Below, one piece after another: positions 32,269-40,123 of a stretch of 51,815 nt of DNA. Origin of the DNA: an uncultured Clostridia bacterium (lineage in GTDB: Bacteria > Bacillota > Clostridia > Oscillospirales > Ruminococcaceae); the NCBI GenBank assembly GCA_944386805.1, contig CALXCO010000016.1, positions 1 through 51,815 of the forward strand. Direction: 5' to 3'. The position numbers were made by a program, and so were the translations under genes. The notes beneath the pieces were generated by a model. The model did not search any database and was not told the DNA's origin. It saw only the letters and a list, made by a program, of their open reading frames with translations. Numbering within the stretch: position 1 is the first letter of the stretch; each line of letters begins with the position of its first letter.

Positions 32269-33759
32269 TTAAAGGCTGCTGATAAAGCGGGCAAATGCTG
32301 CCTGTCCTTTGGCGTCCCGTTTATAGACACCGGCATCACAAAGCACCTGCTCAAATACCGCACCAACCTCCTGACGCAGGATTTCCTGCGCATTGTCTTT
32401 CGAGAATTCGGGATGGTTGGCAAGGACGGTCTTGGCCCATTCCGCATGAGATGCGGTCTGAGGGTCTGCCGTCAGGTCACGGCCTTCCAGCATGGCATCT
32501 TTGAGCACTTCCAGTTCTACCGCCAGACGTGCAGGCAGTACGGCAAGGCCCATAACCTCAATCAGGCCAATATTTTCCTTTTTGATATGGTGCAGCGAGG
32601 GGTTCGGATGGAAAATACCGAGCGGGCGCTCTTCCGAAGTCAGATTGTTCCGGAGCACCAGGTCGCACTCGTATGTCGAACCTTTTTTGCGCATAATGGG
32701 GGTGACGGTATTGTGCGGCGTGCCGTCAGTTTCGGCATAAATGCCCACCTCAGGGTCACTGTAAGTACGCCACTGGGAATGGATATACGAAGCAGCAGCA
32801 GACAGCGCCTTACGGTCCTCCGAACGCAGCCGGATAACCGACATCGGCCATTTGACCGTGCCCATCTCGACACCTGCAAACTGAGGCAGCGTAAAATGGG
32901 TTTCCATAGATGCTTTTTCCATTGCAAAGGTATAATGACCGCCCTGGAAATGTTCATGGCTCAGAATCGAACCGCCGACAATCGGCAGGTCGGCATTGGA
33001 GCCGACAAAGTAGTGCGGCAGCTGGTCGACGATATCCAGCAGTTTCTCAAATACCGTGCTGTCAATGACCATCGGGATATGACGGGTATTGAAAACGATG
33101 CAGTGTTCGTTGTAGTATCCGTAAGGCGAATACTGGAACTGCCAGTCCTGTCCATACACCTTCATCGGAATCGGACGAAGGTTCTGTCTGGCCGGATGGT
33201 TCTGATGACCGGCAAAACCGGCATTTTCCGGGCACAGCTGGCAAAGAGGATAGGACGATGCAGCACGGGTACGGGCAAGTGCGATATCCCGCGGGTCTTT
33301 TTCCGGTTTGGAACGGTTGATTGTGATGTCCAGCGTTCCATATTCCGATACATAGGTCCATTTCAGGTCTTTGGCAATCCGTCCGGCACGCACATAGTTG
33401 AGTGCCTCACTGAAGCGGAAATACCAGTCGGTCGCCTCCTGCGGGCTGACCTGATAATGACGTTTAAATTCTGCGATTACTTCACGGGGAAAGGGGGTCA
33501 GGACACCCATCAAACGGGTGTCATACAGATCGCGGGATGCAGTGGTATCGGAAATAATTCCCTTTTCGCAGGCATAGTCAACCAGACGGCCAAGAATCGT
33601 ATCAATCGGCTGGTCGCCATCCGAATGAGCAGGTGTTTCCCAGTCGGTCAGCCCTAGCTGTTCCATCAGCTGATTACGGACAACATAGACGTCATCCTGC
33701 GTCATCAGCTCATTTTTAATGGCATAATCGATCAGGCTTTGTACATCCTCATAGATCAT
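32269..33759 (-). CDS. galT: UDP-glucose--hexose-1-phosphate uridylyltransferase, GalT2 family
   Basis: A 496-residue enzyme of the second GalT family, typical of Firmicutes. It exchanges UMP between UDP-glucose and galactose-1-phosphate in the Leloir pathway. The likely start is the ATG at 33759 (MIYEDVQSLIDYAIKNELM) with GGGAG ten bases upstream; the frame is open for 11 more codons. Family segments LPIVGGSILSHEHFQGGHYTFAMEKA and HPNPSLHHIKKENIGLIEVMGLAVLPARL are clear. It is the second gene of a galKT unit. Confidence 0.93.
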   Translation of the reverse strand: MIYEDVQSLIDYAIKNELMTQDDVYVVRNQLMEQLGLTDWETPAHSDGDQPIDTILGRLVDYACEKGIISDTTASRDLYDTRLMGVLTPFPREVIAEFKRHYQVSPQEATDWYFRFSEALNYVRAGRIAKDLKWTYVSEYGTLDITINRSKPEKDPRDIALARTRAASSYPLCQLCPENAGFAGHQNHPARQNLRPIPMKVYGQDWQFQYSPYGYYNEHCIVFNTRHIPMVIDSTVFEKLLDIVDQLPHYFVGSNADLPIVGGSILSHEHFQGGHYTFAMEKASMETHFTLPQFAGVEMGTVKWPMSVIRLRSEDRKALSAAASYIHSQWRTYSDPEVGIYAETDGTPHNTVTPIMRKKGSTYECDLVLRNNLTSEERPLGIFHPNPSLHHIKKENIGLIEVMGLAVLPARLAVELEVLKDAMLEGRDLTADPQTASHAEWAKTVLANHPEFSKDNAQEILRQEVGAVFEQVLCDAGVYKRDAKGQAAFARFISSL

Positions 33760-33816
33760 CAATAAGCATCTCCCTGTCAATTTGATTATCATCCCGGCAC
33801 CCGGCCGGGGTAAATA

Positions 33817-35103
33817 TTAATCCTTGAGTTCAATTCCGCCTACCGGACGGATACGCAGCACATAGCAGCTTCCCTTGCCGAACAGGCTTTCCATTGCCTC
33901 ACGGTACTGCTGCTGTTTTTCCATCGGGACAAACGCCTGAATCGTGCCGGCAAAGCCGCCGCCATGTACACGGACAGCCGCGTCACTGCCAAGGCAGCGT
34001 TTGCTCGCCCAGATTGCAAGCGGGATTCCCTGCTCGGTGGGCTTGTGGGGAGAATAAAGGTTCTGCAGCAGGTCAGCCGAAGAAGCAGCAGATTCCTTGA
34101 ACACCTTAAAGAACCGTTCCAGATCACCCGCATGTAGCGCGTCGGCTTCCTCAACGGCACGGCGGTTTTCACCAAAGAAGTGGGCAGCTCTCATGATTGC
34201 ACGGTCAGAGCAGGTCCCGTGCAGCCGGGGAATTGCATTCCAGAACTCATCCTCGTTGACATCCCGGAGAAATTCTTTGCCAAACTCAGCGGCAATCGAT
34301 TTCATCTCTGCCGGAATCGCGACATAATCGTCGGTCAGGCCGGCATGGCTGCCCTTGGTATCGGTTACACAGAGGCAGTACCCCGCTTTTGCAAAATCGA
34401 ATTCATGTTTGACAATGCCGGGGTTAGCCGGGTCATTGAAGTCAATGCAGACAAAGCCGCCGACCGAGCTGACCATCTGATCCATCAGGCCGCTTGCCTT
34501 GCCGAAATAGACATTTTCCGCATACTGGCCAAACTTGGCGATCTCAACTGCACCAGCCTTGCCGCCGTTATAATACTGGTCAATAATCGTGCCGACCAGC
34601 ACCTCAAAAGCTGCCGACGAAGAAAGTCCGCTCCCGCTGAGGACATCCGACGTGGTATATGCGTCAAAACCGCCGATCTTGACTCCCAGCTTGGCGAAAG
34701 ACGCAACAACACCCCGAATCAGTGCAGCTGCCTTGCCCTTTTCCTGCGGCTGAACCTCCAGCTGAGAAAGGTCGATTGTGTCCATCGGATAGCCGGTGGA
34801 TTTCAGCCGGATGACGCCTTCGTCATGGAAAGCAACAACCGCGATGACATCCAGATTGACAGCTGCTGCCAGTACGCAGCCGTGCTGATGATCGGTATGG
34901 TTGCCGCCGATTTCGGTGCGTCCGGGCGCCGAATAAAGGCGAACATCTTCACGGCCAGGGAACTGCTTTTCAAAACGGTCCACCAGATCAAGATACCGTT
35001 TTTTCTGCCGTGCCAGTTCCTCTGCCTGATTTCCGTAAAGCATCTCAAACTGTTCCGCAAACGCCCCTGCTTCCAGTTTTTTTCTCACTTCAGTCAGTTT
35101 CAT
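33817..35103 (-). CDS. galK: Galactokinase
   Basis: A 428-residue GHMP kinase that phosphorylates galactose with ATP. The ATG at 35103 follows AGGAGG. The three GHMP motifs are present: the galactose signature APGRTEIGGNHTDHQHG, the ATP loop LSGSGLSSSAAFE and the C-terminal RVHGGGFAGTIQAFV. galT follows after 57 bases. No galE or galactosidase is in the window. Confidence 0.95.
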   Translation of the reverse strand: MKLTEVRKKLEAGAFAEQFEMLYGNQAEELARQKKRYLDLVDRFEKQFPGREDVRLYSAPGRTEIGGNHTDHQHGCVLAAAVNLDVIAVVAFHDEGVIRLKSTGYPMDTIDLSQLEVQPQEKGKAAALIRGVVASFAKLGVKIGGFDAYTTSDVLSGSGLSSSAAFEVLVGTIIDQYYNGGKAGAVEIAKFGQYAENVYFGKASGLMDQMVSSVGGFVCIDFNDPANPGIVKHEFDFAKAGYCLCVTDTKGSHAGLTDDYVAIPAEMKSIAAEFGKEFLRDVNEDEFWNAIPRLHGTCSDRAIMRAAHFFGENRRAVEEADALHAGDLERFFKVFKESAASSADLLQNLYSPHKPTEQGIPLAIWASKRCLGSDAAVRVHGGGFAGTIQAFVPMEKQQQYREAMESLFGKGSCYVLRIRPVGGIELKD

Positions 35104-35220
35104 ACGTTCCTCCTGCCAACTCAAAATTGAATTACCGGGACCATCTGTCCGCATCTGCGAACCATCCGCCTGTACCCGCGCACAGGCCGGTTCCCTGCCC
35201 CGAACAGGGTTTCTACTTCC

Positions 35221-35249
35221 AGTATAACCCTTTCGCTATCCAAAGTCAA
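35221..35249 (-). promoter_or_regulatory. Promoter of galK-galT
   Basis: On the minus strand: -35 TTGACT (35244-35249), 17 bases, -10 TATACT (35221-35226). The ~110-base leader that follows contains two short hairpins (CCCTG/CAGGG and CCTGT/ACAGG) and no T-run. Confidence 0.75.
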
Positions 35250-35332
35250 AGGCATTCAGGTAGACGATTGCTTTACTCAATGGTAAACAGACCATTTACA
35301 GCATATATTCCTGATTTTAGACAAAAATCCCG

Positions 35333-35364
35333 CACACTCTGCCAACCGGACAGCGTGTGCGGGA
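35333..35364 (-). terminator. Terminator of the Gfo/Idh/MocA gene
   Basis: Perfect arms TCCCGCACAC and GTGTGCGGGA around a 14-17 base loop, followed on the minus strand by TTTTTG. Confidence 0.85.
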
Positions 35365-35386
35365 AATATTCAGCCCAAAATTCTGT

Positions 35387-36490
35387 TTACACTTCAAACG
35401 GAACGGGTCTTCCGAGACGATCGGATTCAAATGCAGCTTCCATCAGCTTCATCACGCGCATCATCTGCGGATGGGTGACAATCTGAGGTTCTTCGCCGTC
35501 GATTGCCTTGCAGACATTGCGGTAGAAATCATGGACATCGGGATTCAGCTGAGGAATCGGCAGATGTTCCAGCGTGCTGGGCTTACGGGGAGCCATTGTC
35601 TTGGTCAGGCCGGCAGCGGTAACAACCGGTTTGACTTCTCCTTCGTCCTCATCGCGGTAGAGGACAATCTCGCCATCGTTAAGATCCCAGCTGTTGAGGA
35701 CAGCGGTGCCGACTGCGCCCTGCATGTACCAGCGAGGCAGGTTGATAAAGTTGGTGGTACCGACTTCAATACGGTAAACCAGGCCGCTTTCAAAGATTAC
35801 ATCCATCTTGAAGCCGTCGTCGACTTCATCATTGGTGATATGGTCCATTCTTGCATAAACCGAGGCGACCTTTTCAGGAATCATCATAAACATCTGGTCA
35901 ATCAGATGCACGCCCCAGTCCAGCATCATGCCGCCGCCATATGCCTTGCGCTGTCTCCAGTCGCCGGGAATACCACGGGAACCATGTACACGGGACTCGA
36001 TGTTAAATACATAGCCCATCTTGCCACTTTCGTAGATCTGTTTGAAAGCAAGGAAATCAGCATCCCAGCGGCGGTTCTGGTGTACGGTAAACAGACGGCC
36101 GTATTTTTCGGATGCGTCGATCATTTCCTGCAAATCAGCACTGCTGAGGGTAACCGGCTTTTCGCTGATGACATGTTTGCCGGCAGCCATAGCGCGGATT
36201 GCGAGGTCTTTATGGCAGTCGTTCGGAACAGCCAGCGTCAGGATATCTACCTCAGGGTCCGCCAGCACCTCTTCAAAAGAGTGGTATGCGTGGATACCAC
36301 GTTCTTCAGCCAGTTTGCATCTTTCTTCCTTAATATCATAAATGCCTTTGAGATTGACGCAATCGCTGCCGTTTTCCATATTTTCCGGAGGCTTGTAGCC
36401 ATCATTGACCAGCTTGGACCCACCGATCATGCGGGTATGCCAGCCGCCCATTCCGCCATAGCCGATTACGACGACATTTTTCTTTGCCAT
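35387..36490 (-). CDS. Gfo/Idh/MocA-family NAD(P)-dependent oxidoreductase
   Basis: A 367-residue two-domain dehydrogenase with a Rossmann start (KNVVVIGYGGMGGWHTRMI), the catalytic AGKHVISEKPVTLS lysine segment and the second-domain GGGMMLDWGVHLIDQMFMM histidine. Family members oxidise or isomerise sugars, inositols and glycosides; some use NAD transiently to break glycosidic bonds. The substrate is not known. Its promoter carries a LacI/CcpA-type operator, which points to control by a sugar or by catabolite repression. Confidence 0.88.
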   Translation of the reverse strand: MAKKNVVVIGYGGMGGWHTRMIGGSKLVNDGYKPPENMENGSDCVNLKGIYDIKEERCKLAEERGIHAYHSFEEVLADPEVDILTLAVPNDCHKDLAIRAMAAGKHVISEKPVTLSSADLQEMIDASEKYGRLFTVHQNRRWDADFLAFKQIYESGKMGYVFNIESRVHGSRGIPGDWRQRKAYGGGMMLDWGVHLIDQMFMMIPEKVASVYARMDHITNDEVDDGFKMDVIFESGLVYRIEVGTTNFINLPRWYMQGAVGTAVLNSWDLNDGEIVLYRDEDEGEVKPVVTAAGLTKTMAPRKPSTLEHLPIPQLNPDVHDFYRNVCKAIDGEEPQIVTHPQMMRVMKLMEAAFESDRLGRPVPFEV

Positions 36491-36508
36491 TTCAATACAC
36501 CCTTTCCA

Positions 36509-36556
36509 TGTAAACGTTTACAAGCTAAGTATACCCAAACCTTTTTATTTTCTCAA
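36509..36556 (-). promoter_or_regulatory. Gfo/Idh/MocA promoter with LacI/CcpA-type operator
   Basis: On the minus strand: -35 TTGAGA (36551-36556), 17 bases, -10 TATACT (36528-36533). The perfect palindrome TGTAAACGTTTACA (36509-36522) lies just downstream of the -10. It matches the cre consensus and the general form of LacI-family operators, so it could be a CcpA site or that of a local LacI-type repressor. No LacI-family gene is in the window. Confidence 0.8.
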
Positions 36557-36634
36557 TAGGCAAAAGGGATGAATTTTCAGTCCATTCCTTGTTGATATTT
36601 CCAATAAATTTTCTGTCCGGTTGCTTCGCTGAGA

Positions 36635-36663
36635 TTGACATACAGGGTATCGTTTGATACAAT
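36635..36663 (+). promoter_or_regulatory. Promoter of prmA
   Basis: -35 TTGACA (36635-36640), 17 bases, -10 TACAAT (36658-36663). The transcript has about 100 bases before the prmA start, including a good AAGGA site. Confidence 0.75.
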
Positions 36664-36769
36664 GATAAAAAAGAAGAATACGGGAAAAGTACCCTTTTAT
36701 ACTGTCTGTATATAAAATACAGCCTGTATAAATTCCCGCCCGTATCCACACAAGAAAGGACGCACAACA

Positions 36770-37735
36770 ATGAACTGGGCTGAAATTGCGATCAAAACAA
36801 CGACCGAGGGCATTGAGATTGTCAACGGTTTTCTGATGGCGCACGGCGTCAGCAGCGTCATGATTGAAGACGCGGCAGATTTCCAGAACTTTCTGGAAGA
36901 CACCACCATCTACTGGGACTACGTCGATGACAAGCTGATGGAAATGGCACACTGTGACACCCGCATCAAGTTTTATCTGCCCGACACCCCGCAGGGACAT
37001 GAAACCCTTGCACAGATTCAGACCGACCTCGCCCGTCTCCAGCAGGACTGTGACATCAACCTGGGCGAACTGACCGTCGAAATCGGTTATAAAGAGCAGG
37101 AAGAATGGGAAACTGCCTGGCAGAAATACTATCATCCGATTGAAATCAGTGACCGGCTAGTGATTGTTCCCGACTGGGAAAAGGCTGAATTTAAGGAAGG
37201 TCAGAAACAGCTCCGTCTCAATCCCGGTATGGCCTTTGGTACAGGCGATCACAATACGACCCGTCTGTGTTTACAGGTGCTGGACAGCCAGATGCCGGAA
37301 GGCGTATCGGTCCTGGATATGGGCTGTGGCAGTGGTATTCTGTCGATTGCGGCACTGATGCTGGGTGCAAAACACGTCACAGCCGTGGATATCGACCAGC
37401 TGGCGACCAAAATTGCGCGGGAAAACGCGGAGCTGAACCATATTCCGGAAGAACAGCTGGAGATTATCTGTGGGAACGTCCTTAATGATCCGGCACTGGG
37501 CGACAGACTTGCCGCTAATCCGGTCGATCTGATTGTCGCCAATATCGTTGCCGATGTCATCATCGGAATGGCACCGCTGTTTCTCCGCTGCCTGAAAAAA
37601 GGCGGACAGCTGATTGTCTCCGGTATCATCTCGGAACGTGCGGAAGAAGTGCTGGGTGTACTGCGGGACACCGGCTTCACCGTCACCGGTCAGCAGGAAG
37701 ACGGCGGCTGGTGCGCTGCCAGCCTGCGCGGATAA
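36770..37735 (+). CDS. prmA: Ribosomal protein L11 methyltransferase
   Basis: PrmA trimethylates several amino groups of L11. The 321-residue protein has the N-terminal L11-binding domain (1-~95), a GMAFGTGDHNTTRLCLQ linker motif and the SAM domain with VLDMGCGSGILSIAAL and VDLIVANIVADVI. It often sits next to dnaJ, but here it stands before a structured RNA and glnA. Confidence 0.93.
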   Translation: MNWAEIAIKTTTEGIEIVNGFLMAHGVSSVMIEDAADFQNFLEDTTIYWDYVDDKLMEMAHCDTRIKFYLPDTPQGHETLAQIQTDLARLQQDCDINLGELTVEIGYKEQEEWETAWQKYYHPIEISDRLVIVPDWEKAEFKEGQKQLRLNPGMAFGTGDHNTTRLCLQVLDSQMPEGVSVLDMGCGSGILSIAALMLGAKHVTAVDIDQLATKIARENAELNHIPEEQLEIICGNVLNDPALGDRLAANPVDLIVANIVADVIIGMAPLFLRCLKKGGQLIVSGIISERAEEVLGVLRDTGFTVTGQQEDGGWCAASLRG

Positions 37736-37783
37736 TTTCCCTGCCGGCTGGGTGTCAACAGGATGCAGCAATTTGCAATCTTA

Positions 37784-37792
37784 TGATATAAT
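37784..37792 (+). promoter_or_regulatory. Extended -10 promoter of the structured RNA
   Basis: TGATATAAT is an extended -10 (TGn then TATAAT at 37787-37792) without a good -35. It would start transcription near 37799, just before the structured RNA. Confidence 0.5.
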
Positions 37793-37798
37793 TGTTGC

Positions 37799-37991
37799 AT
37801 GTTCTCATTTTTTGCCCTCTGCTGTTTTCTGTCGGCCGTTCAGACTGGAAATTGCCTCAATCGTCAAGTTTTTCCAGCTAAAATCGCCTTGCTTTTGGAA
37901 TATCACGGGCTGGGAAAAGATTTTGACCGAAAAATAATTTCCCATCTGTCCAAAGATGTTTTGACAGACCGGCAGAAAACAGCTTGCAAAA
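37799..37991 (+). ncRNA. Candidate 6S RNA-like structured RNA between prmA and glnA
   Basis: This 190-base stretch folds by eye into a long rod. A basal helix pairs 37810-37815 with 37986-37991 and 37821-37835 with 37969-37983 (15 pairs, one G-U). A middle helix pairs CAGA and GGAAA (37841-37851) with TTTCC and TCTG (37938-37948). An apical helix pairs GTCAA (37863-37867) with TTGAC (37923-37927), then TTTTTCCAGC (37869-37878) with GCTGGGAAAA (37909-37918). A small TGTC/GACA hairpin lies in the 3' side of the central bubble. Length, rod shape and 3'-bubble hairpin are those of 6S RNA, which binds sigma-A RNA polymerase. A glnA leader element is the alternative; a weaker promoter for glnA lies downstream. 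Confidence 0.55.
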
Positions 37992-38053
37992 TAACAGTTT
38001 TGTGTGAAACTTGCCAAAGATATCGCAGGATGGTGAATGTAAAAAAATATTCC

Positions 38054-38083
38054 TTGCCCCTCCCTATAAAAATGTGCTAAAAT
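38054..38083 (+). promoter_or_regulatory. Probable promoter of glnA
   Basis: -35 TTGCCC (38054-38059), 18-base spacer, -10 TAAAAT (38078-38083), about 70 bases before glnA. Between it and the gene lie small hairpins (GAAAT/ATTTC and TTTCTC/GAGAAA), with no clear pair of ANTAR-type hexaloops. Confidence 0.5.
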
Positions 38084-38154
38084 AATGGAGAAACAACGAA
38101 ATACACGATTTCTCTTTATGAGAAACATTTCGGGAAAGGAACAGATTTTGATAT

Positions 38155-39459
38155 ATGGATAATACCATTTCTGAAGTACTTTCATTTGTTGAGGAAAATG
38201 ATGTAAAGTTTATCCGCCTCACTTTTTGTGACCTGTTTGGCGTTCACAAAAATGTCTCCATCATGCCCAGCGAACTGCAGCGGGCCTTCACCAGAGGTAT
38301 TCACTTTGAACAGGGCGCTGTCGCCGGGTTCCAGAATACCGACCAGCCGCTCTATCTGGTACCGGATGCAGGCACGGTTTCCATTATGCCATGGCGTCCT
38401 TCCCGTGGAAGGGTTATCCGGTTTTTCTGCGATATCCGCCATGCGGACGGTACTCCCTATGCCTGGTGCGCCCGCTCCATCCTGAAAAAGGAAATTGCAC
38501 GTGCCGCGCAGTATGGCCTGTCCTGCCGGTTCGGAACCGAGTGTGAGTTCTATCTCTTCAAGACCGATGAAAACGGCGAACCGACCATGATTCCGCATGA
38601 CCATGCCGGCTATGCGGATATTGCTCCGCTGGACCGCGGGGAAAATGTGCGCCGGGAAATCTGTCTGTCACTGGAAGAGATGGGCTTCTGCCCGGAAACC
38701 TCTCACCATGAAGCAGGGCCGGGGCAGAATGAGGTCGATTTTCACTGCGCCGACGCACTGACAGCTGCTGATAACCTGTTGGCCTTCCGTGCAGCGGTCA
38801 AGGCAATCGCCAATAAAAACGGGCTGTATGCCAGCTTTATGCCCAAGCCTTTTTCCAACTACAGTGGAAGCGGAATGCACATCAACTTTTCTCTGTCCCG
38901 CGGCGGGAAAAACATCATCCACGCCTGTGACGGGATCCATGACCCCACCAGCGAAAGTTTTGTCGAAGGTGTGCTGCGTCATGTGGGAGAGATTACCGCT
39001 TTCCTCAATCCTCTGACCAATTCCTACAGCCGTTTCGGCAGTTTTGATGCTCCGCGGAGCATCGGCTGGTCCAAACGCTGTGATACTTCTGAACTGATTC
39101 GGGTACCGCTTGCCTTTGGAGACCAGGCGCGAATTGAACTGCGCAGCCCTGACTCCTGCTGCAATCCGTATCTTGCCTTTGCGCTGCTGATTGAAGCAGG
39201 TCTGGACGGTGTCGAGAATCAATACCCGCTGCGTGCGGCCGACTGCGGTACCGATGATGCGTATCCTGAGTCCGCGCAGCTGCTGCCGGACACGCTGGAG
39301 GAGGCATTGTCGCTGGCAGCTTCTTCCAAAATGGTTGAACAGATTCTTCCGCGCGAGATGATTGAGAATTACTGCACGGCCAAAATGCGGGAATGTGAAG
39401 CTTGCGCGTCCGGAAATGTTCAGTCATTTGAACACAGCCATTATTTTCCCTTTTACTGA
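38155..39459 (+). CDS. glnA: Glutamine synthetase, type I-like (divergent)
   Basis: A 434-residue enzyme with the class I fold: N-terminal beta-grasp (VKFIRLTFCDLFGVHKNVSIMP), metal ligands in GTECEFYLF, GPGQNEVDFH and SGSGMHINFSL, and ARIELRSPDSCCNPYLAFALLIEAGLDG near the end. The usual NRSxxxR motif near the active site reads SKRCDTSELIR, with one extra residue and no Asn-Arg. It still probably joins glutamate and ammonia with ATP, but specificity may differ. The next gene is an ANTAR regulator. The ribosome binding site (AAAGGA) is 14 bases from the ATG, so initiation may be weak. Confidence 0.85.
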   Translation: MDNTISEVLSFVEENDVKFIRLTFCDLFGVHKNVSIMPSELQRAFTRGIHFEQGAVAGFQNTDQPLYLVPDAGTVSIMPWRPSRGRVIRFFCDIRHADGTPYAWCARSILKKEIARAAQYGLSCRFGTECEFYLFKTDENGEPTMIPHDHAGYADIAPLDRGENVRREICLSLEEMGFCPETSHHEAGPGQNEVDFHCADALTAADNLLAFRAAVKAIANKNGLYASFMPKPFSNYSGSGMHINFSLSRGGKNIIHACDGIHDPTSESFVEGVLRHVGEITAFLNPLTNSYSRFGSFDAPRSIGWSKRCDTSELIRVPLAFGDQARIELRSPDSCCNPYLAFALLIEAGLDGVENQYPLRAADCGTDDAYPESAQLLPDTLEEALSLAASSKMVEQILPREMIENYCTAKMRECEACASGNVQSFEHSHYFPFY

Positions 39460-39500
39460 TTTGTCCGTCTGTTCGGTACAAATAAGGGAAGGGTGACAAT

Positions 39501-40070
39501 ATGGACAGCGTACTGATTGTTGCCGGCAGTGAGAAGTCGCGCAATGCGTTATCCGAACTGACCAGGCTGTGCGGATTATCCACACAGACCTGTGCTGCAT
39601 GCGGAAACGACGCGAGGCGTCTGCTGCTGGAAAACGACTATGACCTGGTTTTAATCAATACCCCGCTGCCGGACGAATTTGGTTCCGATCTGGCGTCCGC
39701 TGTCTGCGAAGCATTTGGCAACGCCATTTTGCTGGTAAAAGCGGATATTGCCGACGAGATCTCCGAAAAAGTAGAGTGCAGCGGTGTACTGGTAATTGAA
39801 AAGCCGATCAACCGGCAGATGTTTTTCCGCAGCATCCGAATGGCTGGAGTACAACAGTCCAGAATGACCGGATTGCAGCGGGAAAATCAGAAACTGAAAA
39901 ACAAAATCGAAGAAATCCGGATGGTCGACCGTGCGAAATGCCTGCTCATTCAGTTCGAGTCGATGACCGAAACACAGGCCCATCGGTATATAGAAAAAAA
40001 GGCGATGGACCAGCGGGTTTCACGGCTGCGGATTGCGCAGGATATCCTATCTGAATATGAAAAATCGTGA
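39501..40070 (+). CDS. ANTAR-domain antiterminator with degenerate receiver
   Basis: A 189-residue protein. The N-terminal ~120 residues have the receiver fold, but the acid pocket is AGSE in place of DD and the phospho-acceptor position is Asn (LVLINTPLP). The conserved EKP lysine remains. A coiled coil (~125-145) leads to the ANTAR domain (CLLIQFESMTETQAHRYIEKKAMDQRVSRLRIAQDIL), which binds paired hexaloop hairpins in RNA to prevent termination. ANTAR proteins next to glnA genes control nitrogen genes in Clostridia. Because the receiver lacks its phosphorylation site, control must come another way. Confidence 0.88.
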   Translation: MDSVLIVAGSEKSRNALSELTRLCGLSTQTCAACGNDARRLLLENDYDLVLINTPLPDEFGSDLASAVCEAFGNAILLVKADIADEISEKVECSGVLVIEKPINRQMFFRSIRMAGVQQSRMTGLQRENQKLKNKIEEIRMVDRAKCLLIQFESMTETQAHRYIEKKAMDQRVSRLRIAQDILSEYEKS

Positions 40071-40123
40071 CAGAAAGAGAAAAAGTCACATCCATGGGGA
40101 TTCAAAAGGAAGGGAATGGAATT

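Noticed and set aside
38084-38154. ANTAR target (two hexaloop hairpins) just before glnA
   Set aside because: Small hairpins are present, but their loops have five bases and lack the A1/G4 pattern, and no terminator follows.
37799-38185. 93- and 126-codon open frames between prmA and glnA
   Set aside because: Neither has a ribosome binding site or a recognisable protein pattern, and the stretch is better explained as structured RNA.
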